Source of the DNA: Paragordius varius
Taxonomy: Eukaryota > Nematomorpha
NCBI GenBank assembly: GCA_964247055.1
Contig: OZ176053.1
Coordinates: 7,936,001 to 8,000,000 of the forward strand
Direction of reading: 5' to 3'
Length of the DNA: 64,000 bases
The position numbers were made by a program, and so were the translations under genes. Each line of letters starts with the position of its first letter. Within the stretch, counting starts at the first letter, position 1. A model generated the notes under the pieces. That model was not told the origin of the DNA. It did no database searches and saw only the letters and a list, made by a program, of their open reading frames with translations. Below, piece by piece: positions 12,701 to 23,800 of this stretch.

Positions 12701-12771
12701 AAGAATGTGATAAGGACTATTGGAATTATGACATAAAATCGAATATCGGGATCCAAAAATAAATCGTGCAT
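9753..12771 (-). CDS. EMC3: ER membrane protein complex subunit 3
   Basis: EMC3 is the Oxa1/YidC-type core subunit of the EMC, which inserts tail-anchored and multipass proteins into the ER membrane. Exons (minus): 12771-12623, 12598-12541, 12519-12426, 12399-12295, 11346-11265, 11198-11119, 10803-10721, 9872-9753 (stop 9753-9755); 771 nt, 256 aa (human 261). Landmarks: first membrane helix [113 protein letters not shown]. Every block lines up with EMC3 and all phases close. The ATG at 12771 gives [12 protein letters not shown], equivalent to the human N-terminus. The first three introns are 24, 21 and 26 nt; the later ones are 948, 66, 315 and 848 nt. A TA-flanked MITE ends 166 bp upstream of the start codon. 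Confidence 0.97.
12400..12425 (-). other. 26-nt intron of EMC3
   Basis: Starts GTAAAATT and ends TTTTAG on the minus strand. It splits the codon between NPMT and DPSVM. The protein on both sides is conserved EMC3 sequence, and removing exactly 26 nt restores frame. Confidence 0.93.
12520..12540 (-). other. 21-nt intron of EMC3
   Basis: Starts GTATTTT and ends ATGTAG. Reading through would hit a stop at once (CAG GTA TTT TAA), while removal joins NFIPKQ to [11 protein letters not shown] as in other EMC3 proteins. It is among the shortest introns I would expect in any animal. Confidence 0.95.
12599..12622 (-). other. 24-nt intron of EMC3
   Basis: Starts GTTTTAAG and ends CATATAG. It joins IQQIQD(R/S) to [13 protein letters not shown], matching the human order DSQVLIRSRVLREN. 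Confidence 0.93.
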
Positions 12772-12937
12772 ATTGAATTTTTTCACCTATACGGTCGATA
12801 TTTAAATAATCATGTGTTTTGATTTTTAAGTGCTATAACCTGTCTGCCTTCTTATATGTTTCTCTCATAGTAGCAATTTAAATCTTTTCCTATTATTATT
12901 TTTATATACATGTAGTAGAGAGATAGATATAAAGTTA

Positions 12938-13119
12938 CAGTATGAGTAATCATATACTGCTAGAAAGTTATTAATTATTGCCAAATAGCATATGCAGCAA
13001 AGAGAGTTATTATTGGCTAATTATAGTAAGTGAAAATATAACTATAGGTTAGTAACACTGCCCTTTTTTTATTTGGCAATAATTAATAAATTTCTAGCAA
13101 TGTATACTTACTCATAGTG
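12938..13119. mobile_element. TA-flanked fold-back MITE (CAGTATGAGTAA family), copy 1
   Basis: Inverted arms of about 50 bp begin CAGTATGAGTAA and end TTACTCATAGTG, with TA on both sides (Tc1/mariner-like target). It shares internal blocks AAAGAGAGTTATTATTGGCT and CTGCCCTTT with the copy at 50275. It lies just upstream of the EMC3 start codon. Confidence 0.88.
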
Positions 13120-13586
13120 TAATTTAGAGAGTCATTCCGTTTTCATAATAATATATAAAATGACTTGTTTTGATGTTTTTAGCGTTCATTAGTCATCACA
13201 ATGTTCTGTATAAACCGATCTGCACTGATCTTTAATTAACAGAAAGTATAATTTTTTTAACATCATAACTTGGTCCTTGATAAATTATCTGATTAGAAAT
13301 TCCACATACATTTAAAAGACAATCAACACTTAACAATCTTTTCGCTTTTTTACGCGATGATTTGGGGTGGTATATCCCAGGGCTCAATTTTGTAAACAAT
13401 TATTAGAAAAAGTTATTTTTACAATTTTGTGCTAGAGACTAAAATTGAGACAGTATGATTAAGACTCGTAGCTTATCATTAATTTATATTAAGGTTTTTT
13501 ATTAAAATGTAGCCTGAAATCTTTTATAATTATTTACTTTTTTTAAACATAATATACGTTTATTTCACTGTTGCCTTTTATAAAAT

Positions 13587-14743
13587 TTAACACTTGGATA
13601 CAACACATATTTTAGTCTTTCGATTCAAATTGAGATAGTTAAATACCCCAGGCCTGTTTAAAATTAAATTCTTTAAAAAGTATGGAAGGAATCTAAACTA
13701 TGGCAAAATTTTGCACTTATCTAACATTAACACTTGGATACAACACACTCATTTTAGTCCTTCGATTCAAATTGGGGTAGTTGGATACCCCAGGCCTGTT
13801 TGAAATCAAATACTTTAAAAAGTATAGAAGAAATCGAATCCATGGCAAAATTTTGCACTTATATAACATTAATGAACCTAAATATTTAAAAAATTTTATT
13901 CAAAAATATTTGATATTAAATATTTTAAGCCAAAACCGAAAGGTAAAAATTTCGTCAACGTGACATGTGTCAAATAGTAAAATTAAAAAATAATACAAAA
14001 TAAACCGCTTTTTCTATTTCTATCAATGCTAAATGTAATTTATATTAAAATTTATCTTTAGTTCTACCCTTAAAATTAAATGAAGACGATATTTTGCAAA
14101 AATTTCGTAAAATAAAAATGGCGTCGAAGTAGTTTGAGATGGAACTTTTTTTTCAAAACAAAATTTTATCAAGATCTTTTGGCATATTTATATTATTTTT
14201 ATCAGGATAGAAGCATAAATTTAAATTGGGACCGTTTAAAAGTCCTAATTTAAATTTAGTCTGGGGTATTTAGATACCCCAATTTGAATCGAAGTGTTAA
14301 TAAACCGAAATATATAAAAAAATTCATTCAAAAATACTTGGTATTACTTATTTTAAGCTAAAACTGAAAGGTAATAATTTCGTCAACGTAACATGTGTGA
14401 AATGGTAAAATTAAAAAATAATACAAAATAAACCGCTATTTCTATTTCTATCAATGTTAAATGTGATTCAAATAAAAAATTAGCTTTAATTTTACCCTAA
14501 AAATTAAATAAAGACGATATTTCGCAAAGATTTTGTAAAATAAAAATGGCGTCGAAGTAGTTTGAGATGGAACTTTTTTTCAAAACAAAATTTTATCAAG
14601 ATATTTTGGCATATTTATATAATTTTTATCAGGATAGAAGCATAAATTTAAATTGGGACCGTTTCCTTCAGTAATTTTTTAAAAATATTAATTTAAGTTT
14701 AGTCTGGGGTATTTAGATACCCCAATTTGAATCGAAGTGTTAA
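13587..14743 (+). mobile_element. TTAA-flanked MITE, outer copy split by a younger copy
   Basis: The left part is 13587-13730 and the right part 14297-14743. Together they form one full element of the same type as 61118-61710, and both outer ends sit at TTAA. The break lies at an internal ACATTAATAAACCG, which is continuous in the 61-kb copy. TTAA targets with exact duplication are the mark of piggyBac-type transposition. No transposase is present. Confidence 0.88.
13727..14300 (+). mobile_element. TTAA-flanked MITE, inner copy (about 570 bp)
   Basis: Bounded by TTAA at 13727-13730 and 14297-14300. It starts CACTTGGATACAACACA and ends GAATCGAAGTG. The ends share CTTCGATTCAAATTGGGGTA in inverted form, and each end carries a GGGGTAN6TACCCC-like mini-palindrome. 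The small open frame inside is not conserved in the sister copies and is not a gene. Confidence 0.9.
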
Positions 14744-15007
14744 AGAACAAAAAAATGGCGGCGAAAGAGTTTAAAATGAAAGTATTACAAATATACAATT
14801 TTTAATTTTTTTAAAGAAAGCATAATTTTGAATTCGGCTTAATACCAAAAATACTTTTTAAAATATTAAAATTTTAAATCGCTCTCGGTAAAACTAACCC
14901 AAAAGATCATGGAGTATTAAAACAAAATTAGAAAATTCAATACAGTATTTTAAAGTTTAATTATCGTATTTAACGTAAATTAGTATTTATGAATTTGGTA
15001 TGCAGAA

Positions 15008-15045
15008 TTAACACTTCATGGGGTAGTTTTATACCCCAGAGCCAT
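15008..15045 (+). mobile_element. Solo end of a TTAA-type MITE
   Basis: TTAACACTTCATGGGGTA followed by GTTTTATACCCCAGAG resembles the terminal 40 bp of the neighbouring TTAA MITEs, including the small GGGGTA/TACCCC palindrome. No matching far end was found. Confidence 0.5.
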
Positions 15046-15359
15046 TCTAAAAAATATTTTTAGCATTGGGTCAAAATTTGCATTCCTTAGCCTTTTACGA
15101 AGGAAGATACAATTTTTTTAACCTAATTAAAAATAAAATAATGCTTATCTGCCGTTCTTTATATTTTAACGCTAATACAACAATCTATATATTAATAAAA
15201 ATAATAGCTGTTGACTTTGAACAAGGCTTGAGGAAAACGGATAAGCTTATTCCAACTCCAAAGAAAAACATTTAAAAATCTATATTGAACCTGACTCTTC
15301 TCACACGTTTTCCGGTATCATATGTCAAATCCAATCTTCCAAAAAACCCCTTTTTCATG

Positions 15360-16170
15360 AGTGCGGGGCTAAACTAAAGTTCTAATTAAAAAGGGCTTAG
15401 TCACCCTCGGCGCATTTCTATTGAAATTAAAGGGGCCCACACGTTAAAACAAAACGGCGTTCAAACTTAAAATTTTAGGGACTAGAATTTCAAAACCTTG
15501 ATTTTTACACTGTATGGTGCAAAACTGATGGCCCAATATAAAAAAGGGCTATATCACTTTCGGCCTACTTATAGATGATTAAATCGTTTTACAAGCGCCC
15601 TATAAGTGACTAAGCCCTATTTAGCCCCTTAGTGTGATATTAGGGGCTTAAAGAAAATATTGACGTTGAAGCAATATTTTGGAAAGCGTGAAGGCCCATG
15701 CAAATTTGATAGTCTACTTTTCATATTGTTTTGAAATCGCGCTGAGGGCGACTAAGCAATTTTTTAGAATATTATTTTCAGCCCCACCCGAGTTAAATGG
15801 TTTTTTTTAAAACACTGGTATTGAAGACGTTCTTGAAAAACATGTGGGCGCAATTTCAATAGTGTACCATGTAAAATCCAAAGTTTTTTGGAAGAATTTG
15901 GTGCGCATTTATTAAACTATAGTTTTTAGCTCTATTTGATGTCATGGTGATTGAATTTGCGCATTTTTTAAATAAAAAAATCTACCAGCTTTTGAATTCT
16001 GTAAATTGGAGGATAGTATATTTAACAATATTCCATAGATTTGCATAGCGTGATTATTTTGACAAATCTGGGTTAACTATGCTTCTGCAAAAATATATAA
16101 AATTTGGAACACACATGTAAAATCCAAAGCTTTTTAAAGGAACTATGAGCGCATAAATTTAAAATTATAT
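15360..16170. repeat. Degenerate direct and inverted repeats, unknown family
   Basis: A motif close to GGGCTTAGTCACCCTCGGCG occurs near 15387 and 15545 on the plus strand and near 15590-15615 and 15735-15765 on the minus strand, usually beside GGGGCTAAA. A second motif, AAAATCCAAAGTTTTTTGGA, occurs near 15870 and again near 16115. GC content is above its surroundings. No protein frame is evident. Confidence 0.6.
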
Positions 16171-16194
16171 TTAGATTTTTCAACGTCTTCTAGC

Positions 16195-16350
16195 AACCAT
16201 AATATATTACCCAGTAACATTTATTATTCCAACAATCAACCATATGTTTTCAACAATCAAATAATATTTCCAATCATGATATATTGTTGAAAATATATGT
16301 ATTGTTGATTTTTGGAATCATTAAAATGTTTTTGGGTATATTATGATTGT
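16195..16350. mobile_element. Small fold-back element (MITE-like)
   Basis: Arms of about 60 bp at 16195-16256 and 16290-16350 are imperfect inverted copies, both carrying ATTCCAACAATCAAC and TTTTCAACAAT. The centre is about 30 bp. Size and structure suit a MITE, but target duplication is unclear. Confidence 0.6.
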
Positions 16351-17898
16351 TGGTAATAATATTTTATTCGTTTGAAATATTTGCGCACTCTTTGCATTTT
16401 GAGGATCTCGTTGGGATAAAACCATTAGAATATACACATTTATTTTATATTTATAAAATTGCCATTAGATATCTACCATTTATTTTAATATATTTATTGA
16501 TAATAAATATATGATATTTCGTATTTAAGATATCGTTTCGTCATTACAAGCGGCTAAAAATCATCCTATATATATAGTGCACCAAATCGGGGTTTCTAAA
16601 AATCAAATAAAACTAGCATTATCATGGTACTTTCAGTTTTAGGTTCTAACGATTAATTTGAGAAAGTTGTGTAATTGTTCCATATCAAAATTAAATTAGG
16701 CATATTTGGTATTTTTTTCTACAAAAGCTTAATGCTTCCATTTTAAAAATATTACTAAATTATGACATAAGCTATATTTAGAAAGCAAAATAAAATTTGC
16801 AATTTTAGGCGTAAGCCCCAAAAGTCACAAATTTTTAGATCCTTAAATTTATCCACAAATTTAAAGCAAACGAACCTGATCAAATTGAGGTGATATTCAA
16901 GTTTAAGTCCTAATTTAGCGAGGTTTACCATATTCCATCTTTTCCGGGAAGTGGATATTGAATGATCAGGTTATGCTGTTAAGCGATAGAAAACGTAATA
17001 TCTCATCTTTTAGCTTGTATTATTTTAATTACTCTGTTATTATCAAAAATATGCTGAAAAAAATTTATTATAATCATTGAACATTATATATTTCGACAAA
17101 TATTTACAATGGAAACCATTATCAAAAAATAACAAAGTCAACAAGCCCCTAAAGATTCCTTTAAAAGAAATTAAGTAATTTACATTTTTACTATCCACTT
17201 ATCATTTGATGACTTGTTAAAATGTAGGAAACGAAACCGGCTTGCCCAAACTTTGCATGAAGACACCTTAAATAGATTTATTCTATTTTTAGTGTCGTAT
17301 AAACATTGGGAAGAAATATAAATATTGTGCAATAAAATACTTTAATTCATTGAGAAATTTTAAGATTTTTAAAAACATATAAAAACAAAAACCTTGATTC
17401 TTACTTTAACAATAAGCTGAGAATAGTTAACACAGTTATATTATACATATTGTTAAATATTATTAGATTACAACTACTAATTATTGCAAATGGTGTTAAA
17501 TTCTTAAGATAATCATTAATCTTTACTTGTGTTTGTGATATTTATATTTATTGTGTTTGTTTTGCATATTTGTTACCAGAATCTTGTTAAACTTATTGTA
17601 GCGTCGAGGAAAAATCTTTTGGGATTTATTAATGATAATAATTTAATTTAATGGAATCGCAATAATACACGCATGATAAAAGGTTAGTTAAGGTTTTTTG
17701 GCATCAACTTTTTTTTTACCAACAATTAGTATTTGTTTAAAAATTAATAATACATGTGTGTTTAAATAAGTTTTTTTTGCATTTATATATTAATATAACT
17801 TTATATTATTAAAACTTTTAAAACATGAAATCATGAAATAATTCTTATAAATACTTTTAATAATCCGTTTATATATTTTTTAAGTACCACACACAATA

Positions 17899-20800
17899 AT
17901 GATTAAAATATTGTTTTTATCGCTTGTAATTTTTTTGAGTTTGAGAAATTGCAGTGTAAATGCTGAAGAATCCAATTTATTATATCCGCAAGGAAGTGAC
18001 CATGGTGACTTAAACGTCACCAAAGGAGATGATAAAAGTTTTGAGGAAATAAAGGCTTCCGTACCTTTCCCATTCTTCAAGAAAATATATTCGAATATGT
18101 TTGTAAGTATTTTTATTAATAAATGGCAATTGTTATAATGCATAATTAGTAGGCTGTTTTACCAGAAATATAAATGCTATCCCTTTTCATCGCTAATGAT
18201 CTGACACATACATAATTCGTATTTTTTAAAGAGTTATTTTGCAAAAGAACGCCCGTAGTTTCGCCACTTATGGATTTTACCTACTGTTATGATTAAAATA
18301 TTTTTTTTAAAATATAAAAATAGCGACACCAATGCGTAAAACCAGGATTGATTACCAATCATTTATTTATGGCCAAGACCGATGTCAAATTAACTAGTTA
18401 AAAGGTTTTCATAAGTTTATCATATGATCAACAAACACGGCAGAAAATTACTTTTGTGAAAATCTAAATATTTGTTTGATTTTTAATACTTAAATAATAA
18501 GGCCTATGAAGCAATCAATATACGATTTTTATTACATGGGTAATAAGTGACTGCTTGGTTACTATATTTGGACATGTCAAAACGTCATCCTTTGGTAACC
18601 TATAACTATTAATCAACTGAAGGTTTTTATGGCATAAATATATTTAAATTATCCATTTTTATGGTGTAAAAACACAATTTATTTCTTTCTTAAATCGAAA
18701 CATATTTGTTCTTAAGACTTCCAATTTCTAAAAAAATGTAATTCAGAGTCTAAAATATTTTTCCCGCAAATATCAATTTATGATTGTAATAGAATGTTTA
18801 ATAGCTAAGATAAAGGCATATATTTATTAACCTTGGTGACTCCGAATAGCGAGAAATAATAATTAATTGTAATTATAAAAATTAACAATTGTTCTTATCA
18901 TATAAATTTTAGATAAATACAAATGGAATCATATCATTTAAAAATCCAATACCACAATATATACCCGAAAAATTTCCAGTTAAACGTGAAAATCTAACCG
19001 TAATAGCTCCATATTGGTCAGATATTGATACATCGTCCAAGGATTCTGGACAAATACTTGTACGACAAACTACAAAGGATGAAGATCTTGATATGATAAC
19101 AAAGGATATAATTAAAGCCTTCCCAAAATTCAAAAAATTTAAAACTTTATGGGCGCTTATTGCGACGTGGAAAGATGTTACACCTTATGGGGCAAATGAT
19201 ACAAAATTGGTAATTTTTTAGGCTTTTTAAAAAATTTTACCGTTTGTTTTGCTTTTACTACCGTAATATATGGTCATTTCACATTTTATGGCCAATTGAA
19301 AAATACAACAGCATATGGGTAGGAAAGAATGGTTGAAATTACAATTTTCCCCATCTTATAACATGAAATGTCATTAATTGAACAAAATTTGTTTTGTGTC
19401 AAACGCTATTGTATTACCCTTGGCCAACAATAATGTGAATCCACTATTAATGTCCACTATATTATAAATTTAACTAGAAAAATACATTTCAAGCCGCTTT
19501 AGCTACGAACGGCAAACATTCATTTGTTATTTACAATTATCCAAAATTAACGTGGACCTCCAGTTATTCGGTAGCTGGTAATGCAAGTGGGCTTGGAGGG
19601 AAATCGGCTCAGGTATTTTTTTATAAAATACATTCATAATTAATCAAAAAAATAATTATACAGGCGGGATTTAATGAAGGAGATGGCAAAAAATACCTTA
19701 AACTTCCGGGTTCAGGAACGCCTAAAATTTTAGAAATCGCCAAAGAAAGCAATATCAAGACACCGGGAAAATGGATTTATCGCACAGATCAAAATAAAAT
19801 CGAAAAGGGTGGATGTAACACAAAAGGTTAGAATACATATTGTAACAATAAATATTTTATTGTTGAGTGTACAACATTCATAAACCATTAATTGGTTTTA
19901 GATTATCTCCACGGTACCTATAGTTAGTTTTTTATTATAAAACTTAATTTAAATATGATGTTTTTGTCATACACTAACTATTTATTTCTATTTCGAATTT
20001 CCATTAACCACAAATTTTATCCAAACTAGAATTTATGATGGAATTTCCGAATAATTTGATTAATTATATAAAAATTTAATAATATTTGTCACATTAGGAG
20101 GCATATGAATGAGCCTTGAGCCAGAAATGAGCCGAATCCTTCCTGGCTTAAATATAGCTCAAGAGTTAAATTCGAAATGGGAAAACTTTTGGTCACTATT
20201 TTTGTGTCTTAATTAATTTCAGAATCTAAGAACACAAAAGGCAGGTGAAAAATATGGTTTGGTAAAATGTATTCTGGCACGAATTATGAGTTAATAAATA
20301 GACCGGCAAATTTGAGCCTTAACCTCTTTTTCCCATGGCAAATTTACAATGAAACACTTTTAGTATTAAACGATACCTAATTTTTTTGCTGATTTTCGAA
20401 AACATTCAGACCTATGATATTATCAATATGATTACAATTTTGCATTAGCCTTATCCATTTTTTCACTAATAAAGACATCAAATATATGTCATTACCTTAG
20501 GTGCTTTAGTGATAGAGCCATCAAGTGGAAGCATGCTAGGTGGTACTCTACTCAAAATAACTGGCCCATGTTTGGATATGATTGAAGCTGCTGAAAAGGG
20601 GGAAACGGAACAACCAGATGACAAGGATGAGAGCGAAACACAAAAACCGAATAAGAAAGAAAAACGAGATGACGCACAAAAAGCAAACAACAAAGGACAA
20701 TACATCGATGCTGGAGAACTAGTTAAAAACGAAAGAGTTAAATGTATGATTGGTAATGAAGTGATTGATGCAAATGTAGATGTGAAAAAGGGTGAAATTT

Positions 20801-23800
20801 CGTGCATAACACCTACTATCCCTTGGATAGGTAGAGTTCCTATACTAGTCTCTTTAGATGGAGGAGATACGTTTCCATTCATGGGTATTCTTAATACAGG
20901 TAAAAGTTGTAACAATATAGTAAATGTCAAATATTTTTTTTGAGATAAAAATATAAAATCAACAAGATGTAAGTAAAAAACCCAATTGTGATATATATTG
21001 AAATATTTGGTTAAAAATGCAAAGATCTTAAAACCCAGATATTTAAAAGAATTATAAATGCAAAACTATGAGAAAAAATTCGTATAATTTCAAAAATACC
21101 ATTAAATAATTATTTTTTGGTATTAATATATTATATATCAGTTTATTGATTTTGTTATACATGGCCGAGTAAAATTAATTATGTTAACCCCGAATGACTG
21201 CTGTCATAAAAGGGAATAATTTTTGATCTAGTTGAAGATTTAACCCTATAATAAAAAAAAATTCTACAGGAAGTACTGATACTTTGAAGCCAGAAATAAC
21301 TCGAAGAAATATGCTTAATTGGACCCAATCTCCAGAACCACCTTACTACATACAATGGGATCCTGAAAAATTGCCTAAAACAAAGGAAGTCGATGTTGAT
21401 TTGATGGGATATGCGTATTTTTTAAATAATTTTAAATTAATAAATGTGTCAAATCGATAAAAATGTAAGCAACACGCACCAGCCTACAGGTTAGAGTCAT
21501 TTAAATTTTAGATATTGGATCGTATTAACCAAGCATTGTACAATTAATTATTAATTGTTCTGTAATATGTCCCTAAATATATATGTAAAAACAAATTGAA
21601 AGCAAAAACACAAAATGTTTTTGAGATAAATTTTCAAACCATTTATGCTCCGTTTCAATGATGATAATAATGTACCAATCCGTTTATTTAGAGAAAAGGA
21701 TGGTAAGATAGAACCCAAATTTTATCCGATAGCACATGACGTTCCAAACACCGGAAATTATAATATTGAACCATGGCGTGTAGCGAATCGACCCAAAGAC
21801 ATAAAAGTTGGGGCCTTGCGCATCACTCCAAAACGTAGTCCTGATGACCAAATCGAAATGTAAATCTATTTACTTGTGTGCACTGAAAAATATAAAATTT
21901 GGATTCAATTATGTAAACATATATATATATATATACATAATATGCATAAACGCTTTAATTTAAAAACATTTTCTGGATTTATTCAAGATTTTTTGGTTAA
22001 TTATAATTAACTGTTTTATAGCTAATGATAACCCTCTATTTTCTGTTATCAGTTTTTTTGCATTTATTTCTCTTATATGGCTTTTGACCACCAACATTTT
22101 TTTGTAAAAAACATCGACCACCATCCAAAAAATAGTCGACAAAAATTCACAAGAGGTAGCCCTAAATTTAATGCACTATGTATATATAAAGACGTAACAC
22201 GCCCATGTTATGGTCGGATATACATCCACTTGGTTGGTTTTTACGTGGAGACAATCCACCCCATGTATTTGCACAAGATGCACAGCGTTTATGTCAACAG
22301 GCTTTGGAAGCGGATAAACGAAGACCGGTACAAATGCTCGATGTTCCTGCTTGCCCTTGCACCCAGTGGCAAGCTAATAGAGATATTCTTTCGTTTGAAA
22401 GAGACCCCGTTTGTGAAGCACACAATCATTACTATCCCCTTCCTCCGGATCGTATGGGGTGCCCGGCAAAAGGCAATGATACTTGGTCCTGTTTTAGATC
22501 AATATTTCCTGGGTATGTATTTATGTTACAGCAAAGTATAAATTATATGCATAGCATTTCACTAATCGATTGCCTATTGTCAATAAAAATATATGTGGAA
22601 ATGGATTTAATTCTTTTATCAATTGTATGAATCTCCAAAATGTCATTTGAGAATTATTTTGTTTTATCAAATTAGTTAAAATCGCGAAATATAAAATTTA
22701 GTAAATATTGTGATAAATTTCTTGGCAGAGATTATTAATTTCCAAATTACTTTGCTATTATAATTATATTAAAAAAGCATAAAAATTATTGGATTTAATT
22801 CATTTATTGAGCCCATAAGTCCAGTGCGTACCGAGCATTTTCGGGCGTCCGGGGTATAAGACATTTCTGGCGTCCCTCCCCCCTTTTTATAAAAGCCAAT
22901 AAAACAATTTAGTAAAAAAAAATACAAACGTTGTAACCTAAATATAAATTTTAAATCTATATATTTATATGATACTAAATTTATTCAATGGTACTAATTA
23001 GGTGAATAATCTATATATTTATGAAAATGGAAAATGCTGGCTTTGTGATCTGGTACAGGAAAACTGGTAGACCCAATCAAATCCAAATATCGAAAAAATA
23101 TAATCATTAATAAATGTCCCGACAATAGCTTCGCCCTTTTTTTGAAATAGGCCCCCATCGTGTTTTTGAGACAATTTTCCGGAGAACGTGTTGGACCATT
23201 CGATTTCAAATATGATTTTTGTTTACTTATTTTCGATTGCGCCGAACATAGTCGAGTCACTTTTTTGATTTAGGCCCTCTTTTTACCCGCTCCCCCCGTA
23301 AAATGCCATTTTTTTCAAAAAAAACAAAGTCCACAAAAATATTTTTTTGATTGTATTTTTTTGCCCAAGGTATGAGACTGTAAAAATTCGAGAAGGATTT
23401 TTCGTTATGCCTGTTACAAGGCAAAAATTTTAGTCAGGCGTTTCTTTAATGATAGCTGCTGAGTAAGGAGTATCTATCATATGTATAGCATGTTAAAAGA
23501 TATATGGATATTAAAACATTATTTAAGGTAATCTATAGATTTATAAAAATGGAAAATGCTGGCTTTGTGATCTACAGGAAAAACGGTAGACCCATTTAAA
23601 TCCAAACTTCGAACCCCCCCCCCCCCCCCCCCAGAAGTCCGAAGGACTTCCTCGGGCTGCGTAGCAGCACGAGATTCACGCTAGTAGTTTATATTTATAG
23701 GGATTATTACCTAAATTGCTGAAAAATCTCATTTGAAAGTTCTTATTATTTTTGCATAATTAAAATTTAATTTTAAAAAATCATTTAGGCGCCCCTAAAT

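Noticed and set aside
13781-13963. 60-codon frame in the TTAA MITE
   Set aside because: Not kept in the sister copies; part of a non-coding element.
20478-20930. 150-codon antisense frame
   Set aside because: Mirror of mesh exon 20501-20899; the plus strand carries the IPT-like domain with correct splice phases.
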